64,000 nt of DNA from Urbifossiella limnaea (GTDB taxonomy: Bacteria; Planctomycetota; Planctomycetia; Gemmatales; Gemmataceae), in the NCBI RefSeq assembly GCF_007747215.1, contig NZ_CP036273.1, positions 930,001-994,000 on the forward strand, in the 5' to 3' direction. Numbering within the stretch: the first letter of the stretch is position 1; every line of letters starts with the position of its first letter. The notes under the pieces are model-generated. The model saw only the letters and a program-made list of their open reading frames with translations, made no database searches and had not been told where the DNA came from. Shown piece by piece: positions 50,629-58,598 of the stretch. A program made the position numbers and the translations under genes.

Positions 50629-51405
50629 ATGCGAGTCGCCCTCTTGCTCCTCGTTGCCACGGTCGCCACCCTCGGCGCTCAGCCCCCAGTCCCTCGGGCG
50701 ACAGTTACCGGCCGTGTGGTCCTGCCGGCCAGCGTACCCGTCCCCGAGGCCAAGAGCATCAAGACCACCTACGACCGCGAGCACTGTGGCAACGCCGTGC
50801 CGGACGAGTCGGTGGTGGTGGACGCGAAGACCCGCGGGGTGCGGGACGTGGTTGTGTGGCTGCGGCCCGACGACCCCGACCCGAAGAGCAATCTCGGCCC
50901 CGCCGACCTGCCCCCGGCCGACGCGAAGCGGAAGCCGGCGGACGTTGTGATCGAACTGAAGGGCTGCCAGTTTGTGCCACACGTCGCCACCGCACGAACC
51001 GGCGACACCCTGGTATTCCGGTTCACCGACCCCTGCGCCCACAGCCTGATCTTCCCCGCCGATAACTTCGGCCGCACACAACTACCCATACCAGAGAAGG
51101 GCGAGTGGCGGCGACCCGTGCCCGCGGACGCGACCGTGTTCCCCTTCAAATGTTCCATCCACCCGTGGATGGAAGGGCACCTGCGGGTGTTCGACCACCC
51201 GTACCATGCGGTCACGGACGCGGCCGGGCGGTACACGATTCGCGACGCCCCGGCCGGGAAGTACCGGCTCGTTTACTGGCACCCGATCGTCGGATACCGC
51301 GACGGGAAGGACGGCAGGTCAGGCGTGCCGGTGGTGGTCGCAGCCGGCCTGGACGGAACGCAGGCGCTGCCGCCGGTCGGGTTCGACATCACACGACGGC
51401 CGTGA
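50629..51405 (+). CDS. Exported cupredoxin-like copper protein with C-terminal carboxypeptidase-regulatory-like domain
   Basis: 258 residues: signal peptide, a short beta domain, then a plastocyanin-type module in which A-H-S-L-I-F supplies His138 and F-K-C-S-I-H-P-W-M supplies Cys175, His178 and Met181, the type-1 copper ligand set. The C-terminal part A-V-T-D-A-A-G-R-Y-T-I-R-D-A-P-A-G-K-Y resembles the carboxypeptidase-regulatory beta sandwich. Electron transfer outside the cell membrane is the likely role; the partner is unknown. ATG 50629 is at the signal peptide; an upstream in-frame GTG/TTG start is not supported. No operon partner. Confidence 0.85.
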   Translation: MRVALLLLVATVATLGAQPPVPRATVTGRVVLPASVPVPEAKSIKTTYDREHCGNAVPDESVVVDAKTRGVRDVVVWLRPDDPDPKSNLGPADLPPADAKRKPADVVIELKGCQFVPHVATARTGDTLVFRFTDPCAHSLIFPADNFGRTQLPIPEKGEWRRPVPADATVFPFKCSIHPWMEGHLRVFDHPYHAVTDAAGRYTIRDAPAGKYRLVYWHPIVGYRDGKDGRSGVPVVVAAGLDGTQALPPVGFDITRRP

Positions 51406-52061
51406 GAGGTGCGAGACACCCTGCTCCGGCCGCCCCAGGAACTTCTCTTGACGAGGGGCGCTCGTAGGGCGGGCCGCGGCCGCCAAGTCGAACGCCCCCC
51501 GCCGGTTATGTCGTGCGAGTCGGATCACGGCGCCGCCGGTGAGGTTGCCGGTCGGGCGAGGAGAGTGCATGAACACGGGATCGGCGCGTACCGCGGACGG
51601 GGCCGCCGGGGCGGGCCGCGAAGGGGTTATGCACCTGGCGAACTATGGCCAGGGCGAGTGGCGACCGGCGGGGGAGTCGGCACGGTGTAGTCAGCCGTCC
51701 CAACGGGATCGACCGCCGGTGGTGTGGGTAGGCGGTCGTCACCAAGTGTTTGGCCGAAAGCGCTCCCCGTCCCAATCGAACCCACGGGCCGAGCAGAGGT
51801 CACTCGCCGCACCAGAAACCGGACGGGCTTTGCGCCGGGCGCCGCGGGTAACATAGTCGGCGAGGTCAGCGGAGCCAGCCCCAAGTTCCTGGCGTGCGGG
51901 GGCAGGTCCCCTGCCCGGGGTGGAACCCGTCGCTGCAGCAGACCGCCAGCTCATTGGCGATTCGTAGCGTGCTCGCGCCGTTTGGTCGTGGTACGATCCC
52001 GGGCGGCTGCAAAGCTTCCTGTTCGGCTACCGGTTTACCCGTCCAGTCTACGGATTCCGAA
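51406..52061. other. Gap of ~650 nt without a supported gene
   Basis: Frames here (for example on plus around 51539-51856) give Arg/Gly-rich translations with no ribosome site or family resemblance. The composition is mildly less GC-rich towards 52000. It may hold decayed DNA from a lost gene; nothing else is visible. Confidence 0.45.
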
Positions 52062-54971
52062 TCACCGCCCGCGGTAGCCGGCGGGCTGCACGGCGGCGTT
52101 GCCGCCGGCCAGGATCGGCTCCACCCGCAGGTCGTCGAAGTACGCCACGCCCGCGCCCGTTAGCGCCGCGGTCAGCCCGATCTGGCCCGACGCCGGCACC
52201 GTCCGGTACAGCTGGAAGCGCTGCCACTTCCCCTGCGTCGTCAGCACCCGCACGCCCAGCGGCTCGCCGCCGGCGTCGTCGTACAGGAGCGCCCCGTCGG
52301 CGGTGCCGCCGATGCCGCCCGCCACCTTGATCCACCCGCTGACGCGGACCAGCGTCCCCGGCGGCAGCTGCACCGGCGGGCTGTCCACTGCCAGGAACGT
52401 CCGCTCCAGCGGCATCTGGTACTGGAACGGCTTCCCGCTCGCGTCCGTCCGCGCCGGCTGGCGAACCTCCAGCTTCAGCACCGCCTTGCCGAGCTCGGGC
52501 GTCGGCCGGTGCGCCTCGTCGGGCAGCGGGATCGCCCGGCTCGGGGCGAAGATCCCCTTCTGCTCCTTCGGCAACACCCGGTCGAGGACGCGGTCTTCGA
52601 GCTTGTCCGCCGGCACGATGCCGGCGGCCACCTGGACGCGGTCCGCTTCCAGGCTGCCGGTGCGCGCCGCCCAGCCGGGGAGGCTCGCCACGGGGACGCC
52701 GGCCGGCGGCACCGCGGCGCCGAGCTCGAAGTCGCCGTTCGGCAGGCGGTTCGCGGCGGGCCGGCCGGCCTGCACCTGCTTCGCCAGCTCCCAGTGCTTC
52801 GGCAGCGTGTAGAAGCTCACCGCGTGCGGGCTGGCCGTCGGCACGTCGAGGGTGCCGACGGCCAGCTGCCAGTGCGCCCGCATCAGCACCCGCAGCGGCC
52901 GCAGGGCGCGGGTCGCGTCCTGGTAGGCGCGGTCGTACAGCTCGTTGGCATAGTGCTTCTGCGCCTCGCCGTAGTACTCGTGCGTCTTCGCCAGGAGCTT
53001 GTCGCCGTCCGTCACCGTCACGCCCATGCCGGCCAGCTGGAGGTGGACGGCGCGGGTGCGCTCGTAGGCCACCCGCGCCTGGTCGATCGCCCACCGGGCG
53101 CTGTGCCGGCCGTACCGGCGGGCGTGGTCCTGCCACTCGACCACGAGGCCGCGCGGCCCCAGGTCGTCGGTGAACACGATCGGCGCGACCATGTCGAACT
53201 CGTCGATCTTCACCTCGGTGCCGGACGTGGTGCGCTTCGTGCGGTTGGCGAGGTTCTGCACGCCGGCCGGGGTGACGAGCCACGGGTCGTGCCCGTCCGA
53301 CACGCCCGGCACGGTCAGCGTCAGCCCGGCGACGGCGCCCTGCCCCGGCACGTACTGGTCGCCCGGCCCGAGCCACATCGGGATGACGAGCAGCCCCTTC
53401 TGCCCGGGGATCACGGCGGCCTTGACGTGCGGGTGGCTCGTGTTCAGCCACGCCGCCTTGCCGCCGGTCGTGCCCGACGACGTGAGGACGCGGTCGAGCA
53501 GGTCGAGCTCGGTGTTCAGCAGCGCGACGCCGTGCAGGCGCTCGCTCCCCTCCTTGGCGTCGGCGAGGGCGCGGTCGGACCAGAAGCCGAGGCCGCGGGC
53601 CCCGCTGGCGATGGCGAGGTAGGCCAGCAGCCGCACCTGCTCGGCGTGCGGGCCGGCGCCGGCGTCGGCGGCGGGGTTCCCGTCCGGGATGTGGTTCTGC
53701 ACCCACGTCCAGAACACCGGCCGCGGCCCGGCCAGCTGCCGGCGCTGGGCCAGCCAGTCGCCGTAGCGGGTCAGTTCGAGGCTCGTGAACAGCGGCCAGC
53801 GGTGGGCGCCGACCACGTCGAGCGTCTGCGAGTAGTTCTGGAACCCGTCCCACAGGTCGCCGCCGAGCGGCCGCCGGCGGTCCACCCCGCGCACCTCCTT
53901 CGCCCCCAAGGCCACCTTCCAGTCCTGGTCGTCGGTCAGGCCGCCGCCCAGGTCCCAGAACAGCACGTCGGACGTGACGAACTTGCGGCGGAAGGCGTCG
54001 AACAGGCCGTCGGCGGCGCCGGCCTTCACCTGCGCGAGTTCCACCGGCGGGGCCGACGGGATGACGAGCCAGCCCTCGCGGCCGGCTTCATCGACGAGCG
54101 CCTGCGGGGCGTCGGCGGGGAGCCACACGGCGTCGAACCCGGCGGCGCGGAGCACGTGCAGCGGCGTGCCGCTGTGGCGGATGGCGCGGAAGAAGTGTTC
54201 CTTGCCGTCCACCAGCAGCTGCCCGCCGCGCTGCTCGACCTGCCGCAACCGACCCGCGGGCGTCGGCGCCGGCAGCGCCTGCGCCTTCGGGTTCGCCGTG
54301 GTGACGCCGGGCGCGGTCGCCGCCGGGGCCGGCGCGGCGCGGACGGGGCCGATCTCCAGGTCGTCGATCCACACGTCCACGGGGCCGGGGCCGGTGTAAA
54401 CGTTCAGCACGAGGCGGTCGACGTACGCGCCTTCGGTGTTCACCTCGCGGCCGACCTTCGCCCGCACCGCGGGGAGGTGCTTGCCGAGCAGCTCGGGCAC
54501 GTTCTCGATCGTCAGCTTGTCCCAGCTGCGGGCCTTCTCGTAGCTCTTGCCGACGACAAGGAACGTGAGCAGCGCTTCGGGCCGGGCCGGGTCGCGTTCC
54601 TTCGGCAGCACCACCCGCGCCCGCAGCTGCACGCCGGGCCGCGTGGCCTTCACCCACACGCTCGCGGAGAGCGCCGGCGACACCGGGGCCGGGGGCGTGT
54701 CGTAGCTGTAGTGGACGAACGCGGCGTCGCCGGTGGCGGCGTCGAGCGTCAGTTGCAGGTGCTCGCTGGTGGGGCGGCTCTTGAAGTGCTGGTCCGAGAC
54801 GGCGTGGGTCTTCACTTCCGCTTTGACGTTGGCGTCGCCGCGGACGAGGACGGGGTCGCGGCCGGCGAACGAGTGACGGTGGATGCCGTCGGTCTGGGCC
54901 GTGAGCAGCGCCAGCCCCAGCAGCAGGGCGGCGAGCGGGGCGGCGGCGAAGGCCGTCACGCGGACGGTCAT
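52062..54971 (-). CDS. Large exported protein of unknown function
   Basis: 969 residues. A signal peptide (A-A-A-P-L-A-A-L-L-L-G-L-A-L-L-T-A) is followed by an exported multi-domain protein. Near residues 90-200 lies a beta-sandwich like carbohydrate-binding modules (V-S-P-A-L-S-A-S-V-W-V-K-A; V-D-V-W-I-D-D-L-E-I). A similar second one lies at the C-terminus (V-R-V-S-G-W-I-K-V; V-A-Y-F-D-D-L-R-V). The middle has a barrel-like part (H-V-L-R-A-A-G-F-D-A-V-W-L; G-A-R-G-L-G-F-W). This layout suggests a polysaccharide-acting or surface protein, without a proven catalytic pair. GGAGGAG precedes ATG 54971 by 7 nt. Confidence 0.65.
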   Translation of the reverse strand: MTVRVTAFAAAPLAALLLGLALLTAQTDGIHRHSFAGRDPVLVRGDANVKAEVKTHAVSDQHFKSRPTSEHLQLTLDAATGDAAFVHYSYDTPPAPVSPALSASVWVKATRPGVQLRARVVLPKERDPARPEALLTFLVVGKSYEKARSWDKLTIENVPELLGKHLPAVRAKVGREVNTEGAYVDRLVLNVYTGPGPVDVWIDDLEIGPVRAAPAPAATAPGVTTANPKAQALPAPTPAGRLRQVEQRGGQLLVDGKEHFFRAIRHSGTPLHVLRAAGFDAVWLPADAPQALVDEAGREGWLVIPSAPPVELAQVKAGAADGLFDAFRRKFVTSDVLFWDLGGGLTDDQDWKVALGAKEVRGVDRRRPLGGDLWDGFQNYSQTLDVVGAHRWPLFTSLELTRYGDWLAQRRQLAGPRPVFWTWVQNHIPDGNPAADAGAGPHAEQVRLLAYLAIASGARGLGFWSDRALADAKEGSERLHGVALLNTELDLLDRVLTSSGTTGGKAAWLNTSHPHVKAAVIPGQKGLLVIPMWLGPGDQYVPGQGAVAGLTLTVPGVSDGHDPWLVTPAGVQNLANRTKRTTSGTEVKIDEFDMVAPIVFTDDLGPRGLVVEWQDHARRYGRHSARWAIDQARVAYERTRAVHLQLAGMGVTVTDGDKLLAKTHEYYGEAQKHYANELYDRAYQDATRALRPLRVLMRAHWQLAVGTLDVPTASPHAVSFYTLPKHWELAKQVQAGRPAANRLPNGDFELGAAVPPAGVPVASLPGWAARTGSLEADRVQVAAGIVPADKLEDRVLDRVLPKEQKGIFAPSRAIPLPDEAHRPTPELGKAVLKLEVRQPARTDASGKPFQYQMPLERTFLAVDSPPVQLPPGTLVRVSGWIKVAGGIGGTADGALLYDDAGGEPLGVRVLTTQGKWQRFQLYRTVPASGQIGLTAALTGAGVAYFDDLRVEPILAGGNAAVQPAGYRGR

Positions 54972-55070
54972 GCGGGGCTCCTCCGGTCCGCGAGGCGGAC
55001 GCAACCGGGGGCTATACCGCGACCTTGGGGTGGGGGGAAGGCGAACCGCACGCGGACACTCAAGCCGGGG

Positions 55071-55135
55071 GCATTGTGTGTCGCCGACCCCCCCGGGGGG
55101 TCGAGGCACGAATTGAGTCGAGTACACAAAAGATC
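55071..55135 (+). other. Conserved intergenic element, copy B (C7G6 core)
   Basis: In the 218-nt gap 54972-55189. Blocks in order: TTGTGTGTC, GACCCCCCCGGGGGGTCG, GGCACGAATTGAGTC, ACACAAAAG. The same blocks occur in copy A at 26663-26725 on the opposite strand. Confidence 0.7.
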
Positions 55136-55189
55136 GTTGGGTCGACGCGTGGCCGGCGGAAGATCCGATTCCCCTTCGACTTGCGTGGG

Positions 55190-56311
55190 TTACAGCGCCG
55201 CCCGCAGCTCGCGCAGGAACCGCTCCAAGTCGTCGGCCGTGTTGTACCCGTGGACCGCAACCCGCAGCCGGCCGGCGTGGCTCATGACGTGGACCCCCGC
55301 CGCGTGCAGCGTCGCGTGCAGCTCCGCGGCGCGGGGGTGCTTGAACGCCAGGATGCCCGCCACGTGCTCCGGCTCCGCCGGCGTCAGCAGCTCGACCGGC
55401 AGCTTCCGCACCTCCTCCAGGCAGTGCAGCGTCAGCGGCCGGGCGTGGCGGTCGATCGCCTCCACGCCGACGCCGCGGAGGTACTCCAGTGCCGCCCGCA
55501 CCGCGTACACCGCGGGGTAGTTCGGCATCCCGACCGCGAACGACGCCGCCCCCGGCTTGCTCACTGCGGCCTCGAAGCGGTTCGGGCCGAACGCGTCCTC
55601 CAGGTGGAACCACCCGCCGGCCGGCACCGTCCAGTCCGCGGCCCGCGCCGCCGGCACGCCGACGAGCCCGCCGCCGTGCGACGCCAGAATCCACTTGTGC
55701 GTGCTGCTGACGATCAGGTCCGCGCCCGTCAGGTCGAGCGGGACGCGGCCGAGCGCCTGCGTCACGTCCACGGCCAGGAGCGCCGGCGAGTGCTTCCGCA
55801 CGGCCGCGACCACCTCGGGGAGCCGCACCGCGAACCCGTTGAAGAAGCTCACCAGCGACACGGTGACGAGCCGCGTCCGCGGGCCGAGCAGCGGCACCAG
55901 GTCTTCGACCCGCAGCGCGCCGCCGCGGTTGCGCCACACCTTCGCGGCGGCCGGCGAGTCGGGCTGCAGCCACGGCGTCGCCCCGGCGGGGAAGTCGAGG
56001 TCGTTCACGACCACCTCGTCGCCGGGCTTCGCCCGCAGGGCCAGCGCCGCGAGGTTGTACGCCTCCGACGAGCACGAGCAGACGCCGATCTCGTCGGCGG
56101 TGAGGCCGTAGAACTCGGCGGTGAGGCGGCGGACGGCGTCCCACTCCGCGGCGTGCCGGACGCGGCCGTCCATGCCGAGTTCCTTGTCGGCGGCGTATTG
56201 CGCGAGCGCGGCGGCGACGGCGGGCGGCGGGATGCCCTCGGCGGCGGTGTTGAGGTAGGCGCGCCCCTCCAGCGAGGGGAAGTCGCGGCGGCGGGATTCG
56301 GGCGTCAGCAT
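55190..56311 (-). CDS. Class V aminotransferase-like PLP enzyme (second copy)
   Basis: 373 residues, close in size to the enzyme at 7796-8941. Motifs: Y-L-N-T-A-A-E-G-I, A-V-D-V-T-Q-A-L-G and the PLP lysine in I-V-S-S-T-H-K-W-I. It also carries C-S-C-S-S-E-A near residue 93. The family includes desulfurases and epimerases; the reaction is not determined. ATG 56311 is used; the upstream in-frame codons belong to the palindromic element R2. The two class V genes of this window share the closing G-Y-N-x-x-D/E-x-x-x-F-x-x-x-L/V motif. Confidence 0.83.
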   Translation of the reverse strand: MLTPESRRRDFPSLEGRAYLNTAAEGIPPPAVAAALAQYAADKELGMDGRVRHAAEWDAVRRLTAEFYGLTADEIGVCSCSSEAYNLAALALRAKPGDEVVVNDLDFPAGATPWLQPDSPAAAKVWRNRGGALRVEDLVPLLGPRTRLVTVSLVSFFNGFAVRLPEVVAAVRKHSPALLAVDVTQALGRVPLDLTGADLIVSSTHKWILASHGGGLVGVPAARAADWTVPAGGWFHLEDAFGPNRFEAAVSKPGAASFAVGMPNYPAVYAVRAALEYLRGVGVEAIDRHARPLTLHCLEEVRKLPVELLTPAEPEHVAGILAFKHPRAAELHATLHAAGVHVMSHAGRLRVAVHGYNTADDLERFLRELRAAL

Positions 56312-56336
56312 CGGAGGCTCCGAGGTCCGGTTCGTT

Positions 56337-56409
56337 GTTAGGCCGGGGCGCAAGCCCCGGCGGGTGATCGGGCGCGAACCCGCCGACGGGGCTTGCGCCC
56401 CGGCCTAAC
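56337..56409. repeat. REP-like inverted pair, copy R2
   Basis: 73-nt inverted pair beginning GTTAGGCCGGGGCGCAAGCC. Each arm is a GTTAGG head plus a GGGGC-GCAA-GCCCC hairpin with a GCAA tetraloop. It borders the 3' end of the transposase gene and the start of the class V aminotransferase gene. Confidence 0.88.
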
Positions 56410-56863
56410 GGGTGTCCTGTCCGTCGAGCACGTACGCGATCACCTCAGCCAGTGCCCGGTCGTCGTCGATGTACTCGTCCCAGCCGCGCTCGGTCCACCA
56501 CCTCTCGCGGACGACCTCGGAGGCGGCCTTCAACCGGCGCGTACACCAGGACTTGAACTGCTCGCGCGGCTGCTCGATCGGCCGGCCCCGCGCGGTGACC
56601 ACGACGTGAACGTGGTTGCTCCGGCAGTTCACCGCGTGCAGTTGCCACTTCCGGACGGCGCAGTGGTCGGCGATCGTCTGCTCGACGAGCCGGCGCTGGT
56701 CCGCGTCGAGAACCAGTGGTGCTTCGGCCAGTTCCGCGAGAGATTCGCGGTGCGCCACGGGATCCGGCGCGTGGCTCCCGCCGCCTCGGAGGAACGAGCC
56801 ACGGGGGTCGCCGTGCAGCCAGGTGCCGTAGGTCGTCCACGTCGAAAAGTAGGCGATCGCCAT
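56405..56863 (-). CDS. REP-associated tyrosine transposase (RAYT, Y1_Tnp/HUH family)
   Basis: 152 residues. The HUH-type metal motif is N-H-V-H-V-V-V (His84, His86). The likely catalytic Tyr is Tyr144 in A-E-V-I-A-Y-V-L-D-G-Q. T-W-T-T-Y-G-T-W-L-H-G-D-P-R-G is the family start. ATG 56863 gives this N-terminus; upstream in-frame codons run into element R3. RAYT proteins cut and join single-stranded DNA at REP palindromes and are often domesticated. It is intact, so activity is possible. Confidence 0.85.
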   Translation of the reverse strand: MAIAYFSTWTTYGTWLHGDPRGSFLRGGGSHAPDPVAHRESLAELAEAPLVLDADQRRLVEQTIADHCAVRKWQLHAVNCRSNHVHVVVTARGRPIEQPREQFKSWCTRRLKAASEVVRERWWTERGWDEYIDDDRALAEVIAYVLDGQDTR

Positions 56864-56881
56864 GACCGCGTCCTTCCACTC

Positions 56882-56954
56882 GTTAGGCCGGGGCGCAAGC
56901 CCCGTCGGGCGATCGGCCGCGAACCCACCGACGGGGCTTGCGCCCCGGCCTAAC
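56882..56954. repeat. REP-like inverted pair, copy R3
   Basis: 73 nt, same design as R2 and nearly identical to it, 19 nt upstream of the transposase start and 4 nt from the stop of the FAD oxidoreductase gene. Confidence 0.88.
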
Positions 56955-56958
56955 ACGC

Positions 56959-57993
56959 CTACTGAGACTGTACGAGCCTCACCGCCGCGTCGATCGGCCG
57001 GCCGTCGGTCAGGTGGTCCACCAGCATGGCGCCGTAGGTCGGCGCGTACAGCGCCCCCTTCGACCCGAGGCCGGTCAGCACCGCCAGCCGGTGCCGCGGG
57101 TGGACGCCGAGCATCGGCCGCGTCGTCGTCAGCACCGGCCGCACGCCGGCGCGATGGCCGATCACCTCGAACGGCAGCTTCGAGAACTCGCGCAGCCCCG
57201 CCTCGATCGCGGCGCGGCCGGCCGCGGTCGGCGTCGGGGTGTGGTCATCGCGGTCGTAGGTACTGCCGGCGAGGAACACGTCGCCGCCCTGCGGGGCGAG
57301 CCACACGCCCCGGTGCACCGGCCGCGGCTCGCCGAGGCCGGGCACGCGCAGCGTCAGGATCTCGCCCTTCGCCAGGTTGTACGGCACCGCCGGGAACCAC
57401 GGGTTCCCCGCGCCGGCGGCCCCTTCACAGAAGACCACCCACCCCGCGGTGACGCCCAGCCGCGGCAGCCGCACGCCGGCGTCGGTCGGCTCCACGTCGG
57501 CCGCGGGGTCGAGGTCGAACGCGCGGTACGCGTGGTGTTCCTGGAACAGCGCGCGGTAGGCGTCGAGGAAGCGCGGCACGTCCAGCCGCGCGGCGGGGGT
57601 GAGGTCGAAGCCGCCGTGCGGGGCCGCGAACCACGCCGGGTCGATGCCGCGGTCGAACCGCGTGGCGTCGATCTTGCCGCGGGCCACGTCGCGCTCGGCG
57701 GCGCCCGCGAACAGCCGCAGCGCCGGGGCGTGGTGGAAGACCGTCGCGCCCGTCTCGGCCTGCGAACTGCGGTAGTAGCCCACCGCGATGTTGAAGCAGT
57801 GGTCGAGGTTCCAGGTGCGGGCGACGCGGCGGCCGGTGTACGGGGTGATGAGGCCGGCGGCGACGCGCGACGCGGCGTGCGGGTCGCCGCGGTCGAGCAC
57901 GAGGACGCGCCGCCCGCGCCGCCGCAGCTGCCACGCCACGGCGGTGCCGGCGAGCCCCTGGCCGACGACGACGAACTCGAAGTCCGGTGCCAC
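56959..57993 (-). CDS. FAD-dependent oxidoreductase (D-amino-acid oxidase / glycine oxidase fold)
   Basis: 344 residues. The Rossmann motif V-V-V-G-Q-G-L-A-G-T-A-V-A (in place of G-x-G-x-x-G) is at the N-terminus, followed by R-V-L-V-L-D-R-G-D and later blocks V-R-P-V-L-T-T-T-R-P and T-G-L-G-S-K-G. It likely oxidises an amine with FAD; the substrate is unknown. GTG 57993 is chosen; an ATG at 58017 is also in frame but lies across the opposite gene's ATG. The -10-like TATAAT/ATTATA stretch at 58004-58009 reads in both directions. Confidence 0.75.
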   Translation of the reverse strand: MAPDFEFVVVGQGLAGTAVAWQLRRRGRRVLVLDRGDPHAASRVAAGLITPYTGRRVARTWNLDHCFNIAVGYYRSSQAETGATVFHHAPALRLFAGAAERDVARGKIDATRFDRGIDPAWFAAPHGGFDLTPAARLDVPRFLDAYRALFQEHHAYRAFDLDPAADVEPTDAGVRLPRLGVTAGWVVFCEGAAGAGNPWFPAVPYNLAKGEILTLRVPGLGEPRPVHRGVWLAPQGGDVFLAGSTYDRDDHTPTPTAAGRAAIEAGLREFSKLPFEVIGHRAGVRPVLTTTRPMLGVHPRHRLAVLTGLGSKGALYAPTYGAMLVDHLTDGRPIDAAVRLVQSQ

Positions 57994-58003
57994 CCCGTCA
58001 GGG

Positions 58004-58009
58004 TATAAT
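58004..58009 (+). promoter_or_regulatory. -10 box TATAAT giving an apparently leaderless HEAGH gene
   Basis: TATAAT ends 6 nt before the ATG at 58016, so transcription would begin at or next to the start codon. The complementary ATTATA could act as -10 for the divergent oxidoreductase gene. Confidence 0.55.
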
Positions 58010-58015
58010 CGCGGC

Positions 58016-58486
58016 ATGGACGAGAAGGCGGAATACGACCCGGAGACGGCGTACCACGAGGCCGGGCACGCCGTCGTGGCCCTGGCGCTGGGCCGGCCCG
58101 TTCACCGCGTCAGCGTGCTGCCGAACCGCGACCGCCTGGGCCAGTGCGAGTTCGGGAAGGGCGTGTTCCGGCCGTCGGAGGACTGGGTGGAGCGCGAGGT
58201 GATGATCTCGCTCGGCGGCCTGGCCGCGGAGGCGCGGCACACCGGCACCTACGGCTGGGCCGAGGCCGAGCGCGACCTGCGCCACGTCCGCAAACTGCTG
58301 GCGCAGACGACCGAGCGAACAGCGGCCCGGCTGGAGAAGCGGTTGCTGGCGAAGGTCGAGAACCTGCTGGCGGACGACGGCCACTGGCGCGCCGTCGAGC
58401 GGATCGCCGCGGAGCTTCTGGTTCACGGCGTCATCAGCGGCCGCGCCGCCCGACACCTGTACGAGCAGGCGGTGGAGCAGGACTGA
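58016..58486 (+). CDS. Stand-alone HEAGH zinc-peptidase-like protein (M41-like)
   Basis: 156 residues. The zinc motif H-E-A-G-H is at 15-19 in T-A-Y-H-E-A-G-H-A-V-V-A-L-A-L-G, then R-V-S-V-L-P-N, the look of the FtsH peptidase domain, followed by L-G-G-L-A-A-E-A-R-H and a helical tail. The AAA ATPase and membrane parts of FtsH are absent. A distal acid ligand is not certain. Such lone M41-like proteins are known but poorly studied. The start overlaps the promoter box closely, so translation may be leaderless. Confidence 0.72.
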   Translation: MDEKAEYDPETAYHEAGHAVVALALGRPVHRVSVLPNRDRLGQCEFGKGVFRPSEDWVEREVMISLGGLAAEARHTGTYGWAEAERDLRHVRKLLAQTTERTAARLEKRLLAKVENLLADDGHWRAVERIAAELLVHGVISGRAARHLYEQAVEQD

Positions 58487-58598
58487 GGCGAGCCGAGGGC
58501 GTCAGGCTTCGGGTGCGTCCGCGCATCGAACCACTTCGGACGTGAGTCGAACCGGGTCCGTACCCGGCGGCTGTCGCCACCCGGCTCGCCGGGCCGAT

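Larger units (their letters stand above)
56337..56954. mobile_element. REP-associated transposase unit: transposase gene bracketed by two palindromic elements
   Basis: Element R2 (56337-56409), the tyrosine transposase gene (56405-56863, minus) and element R3 (56882-56954) form one compact unit. R2 and R3 are both 73 nt and nearly identical. The transposase stop codon lies in R2. The same palindrome family recurs at 23726 and 60997 without a transposase, as expected for non-autonomous REP elements mobilised by a resident RAYT protein. Confidence 0.75.

Noticed and set aside
51539-51856. Candidate small gene after the cupredoxin
   Set aside because: Translation is Arg/Gly/Pro-rich, no ribosome site, no family likeness.
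52509-55520. Long plus frame opposite the 969-residue exported protein
   Set aside because: Same shadow effect; the minus gene has signal peptide, ribosome site and beta-sandwich motifs.
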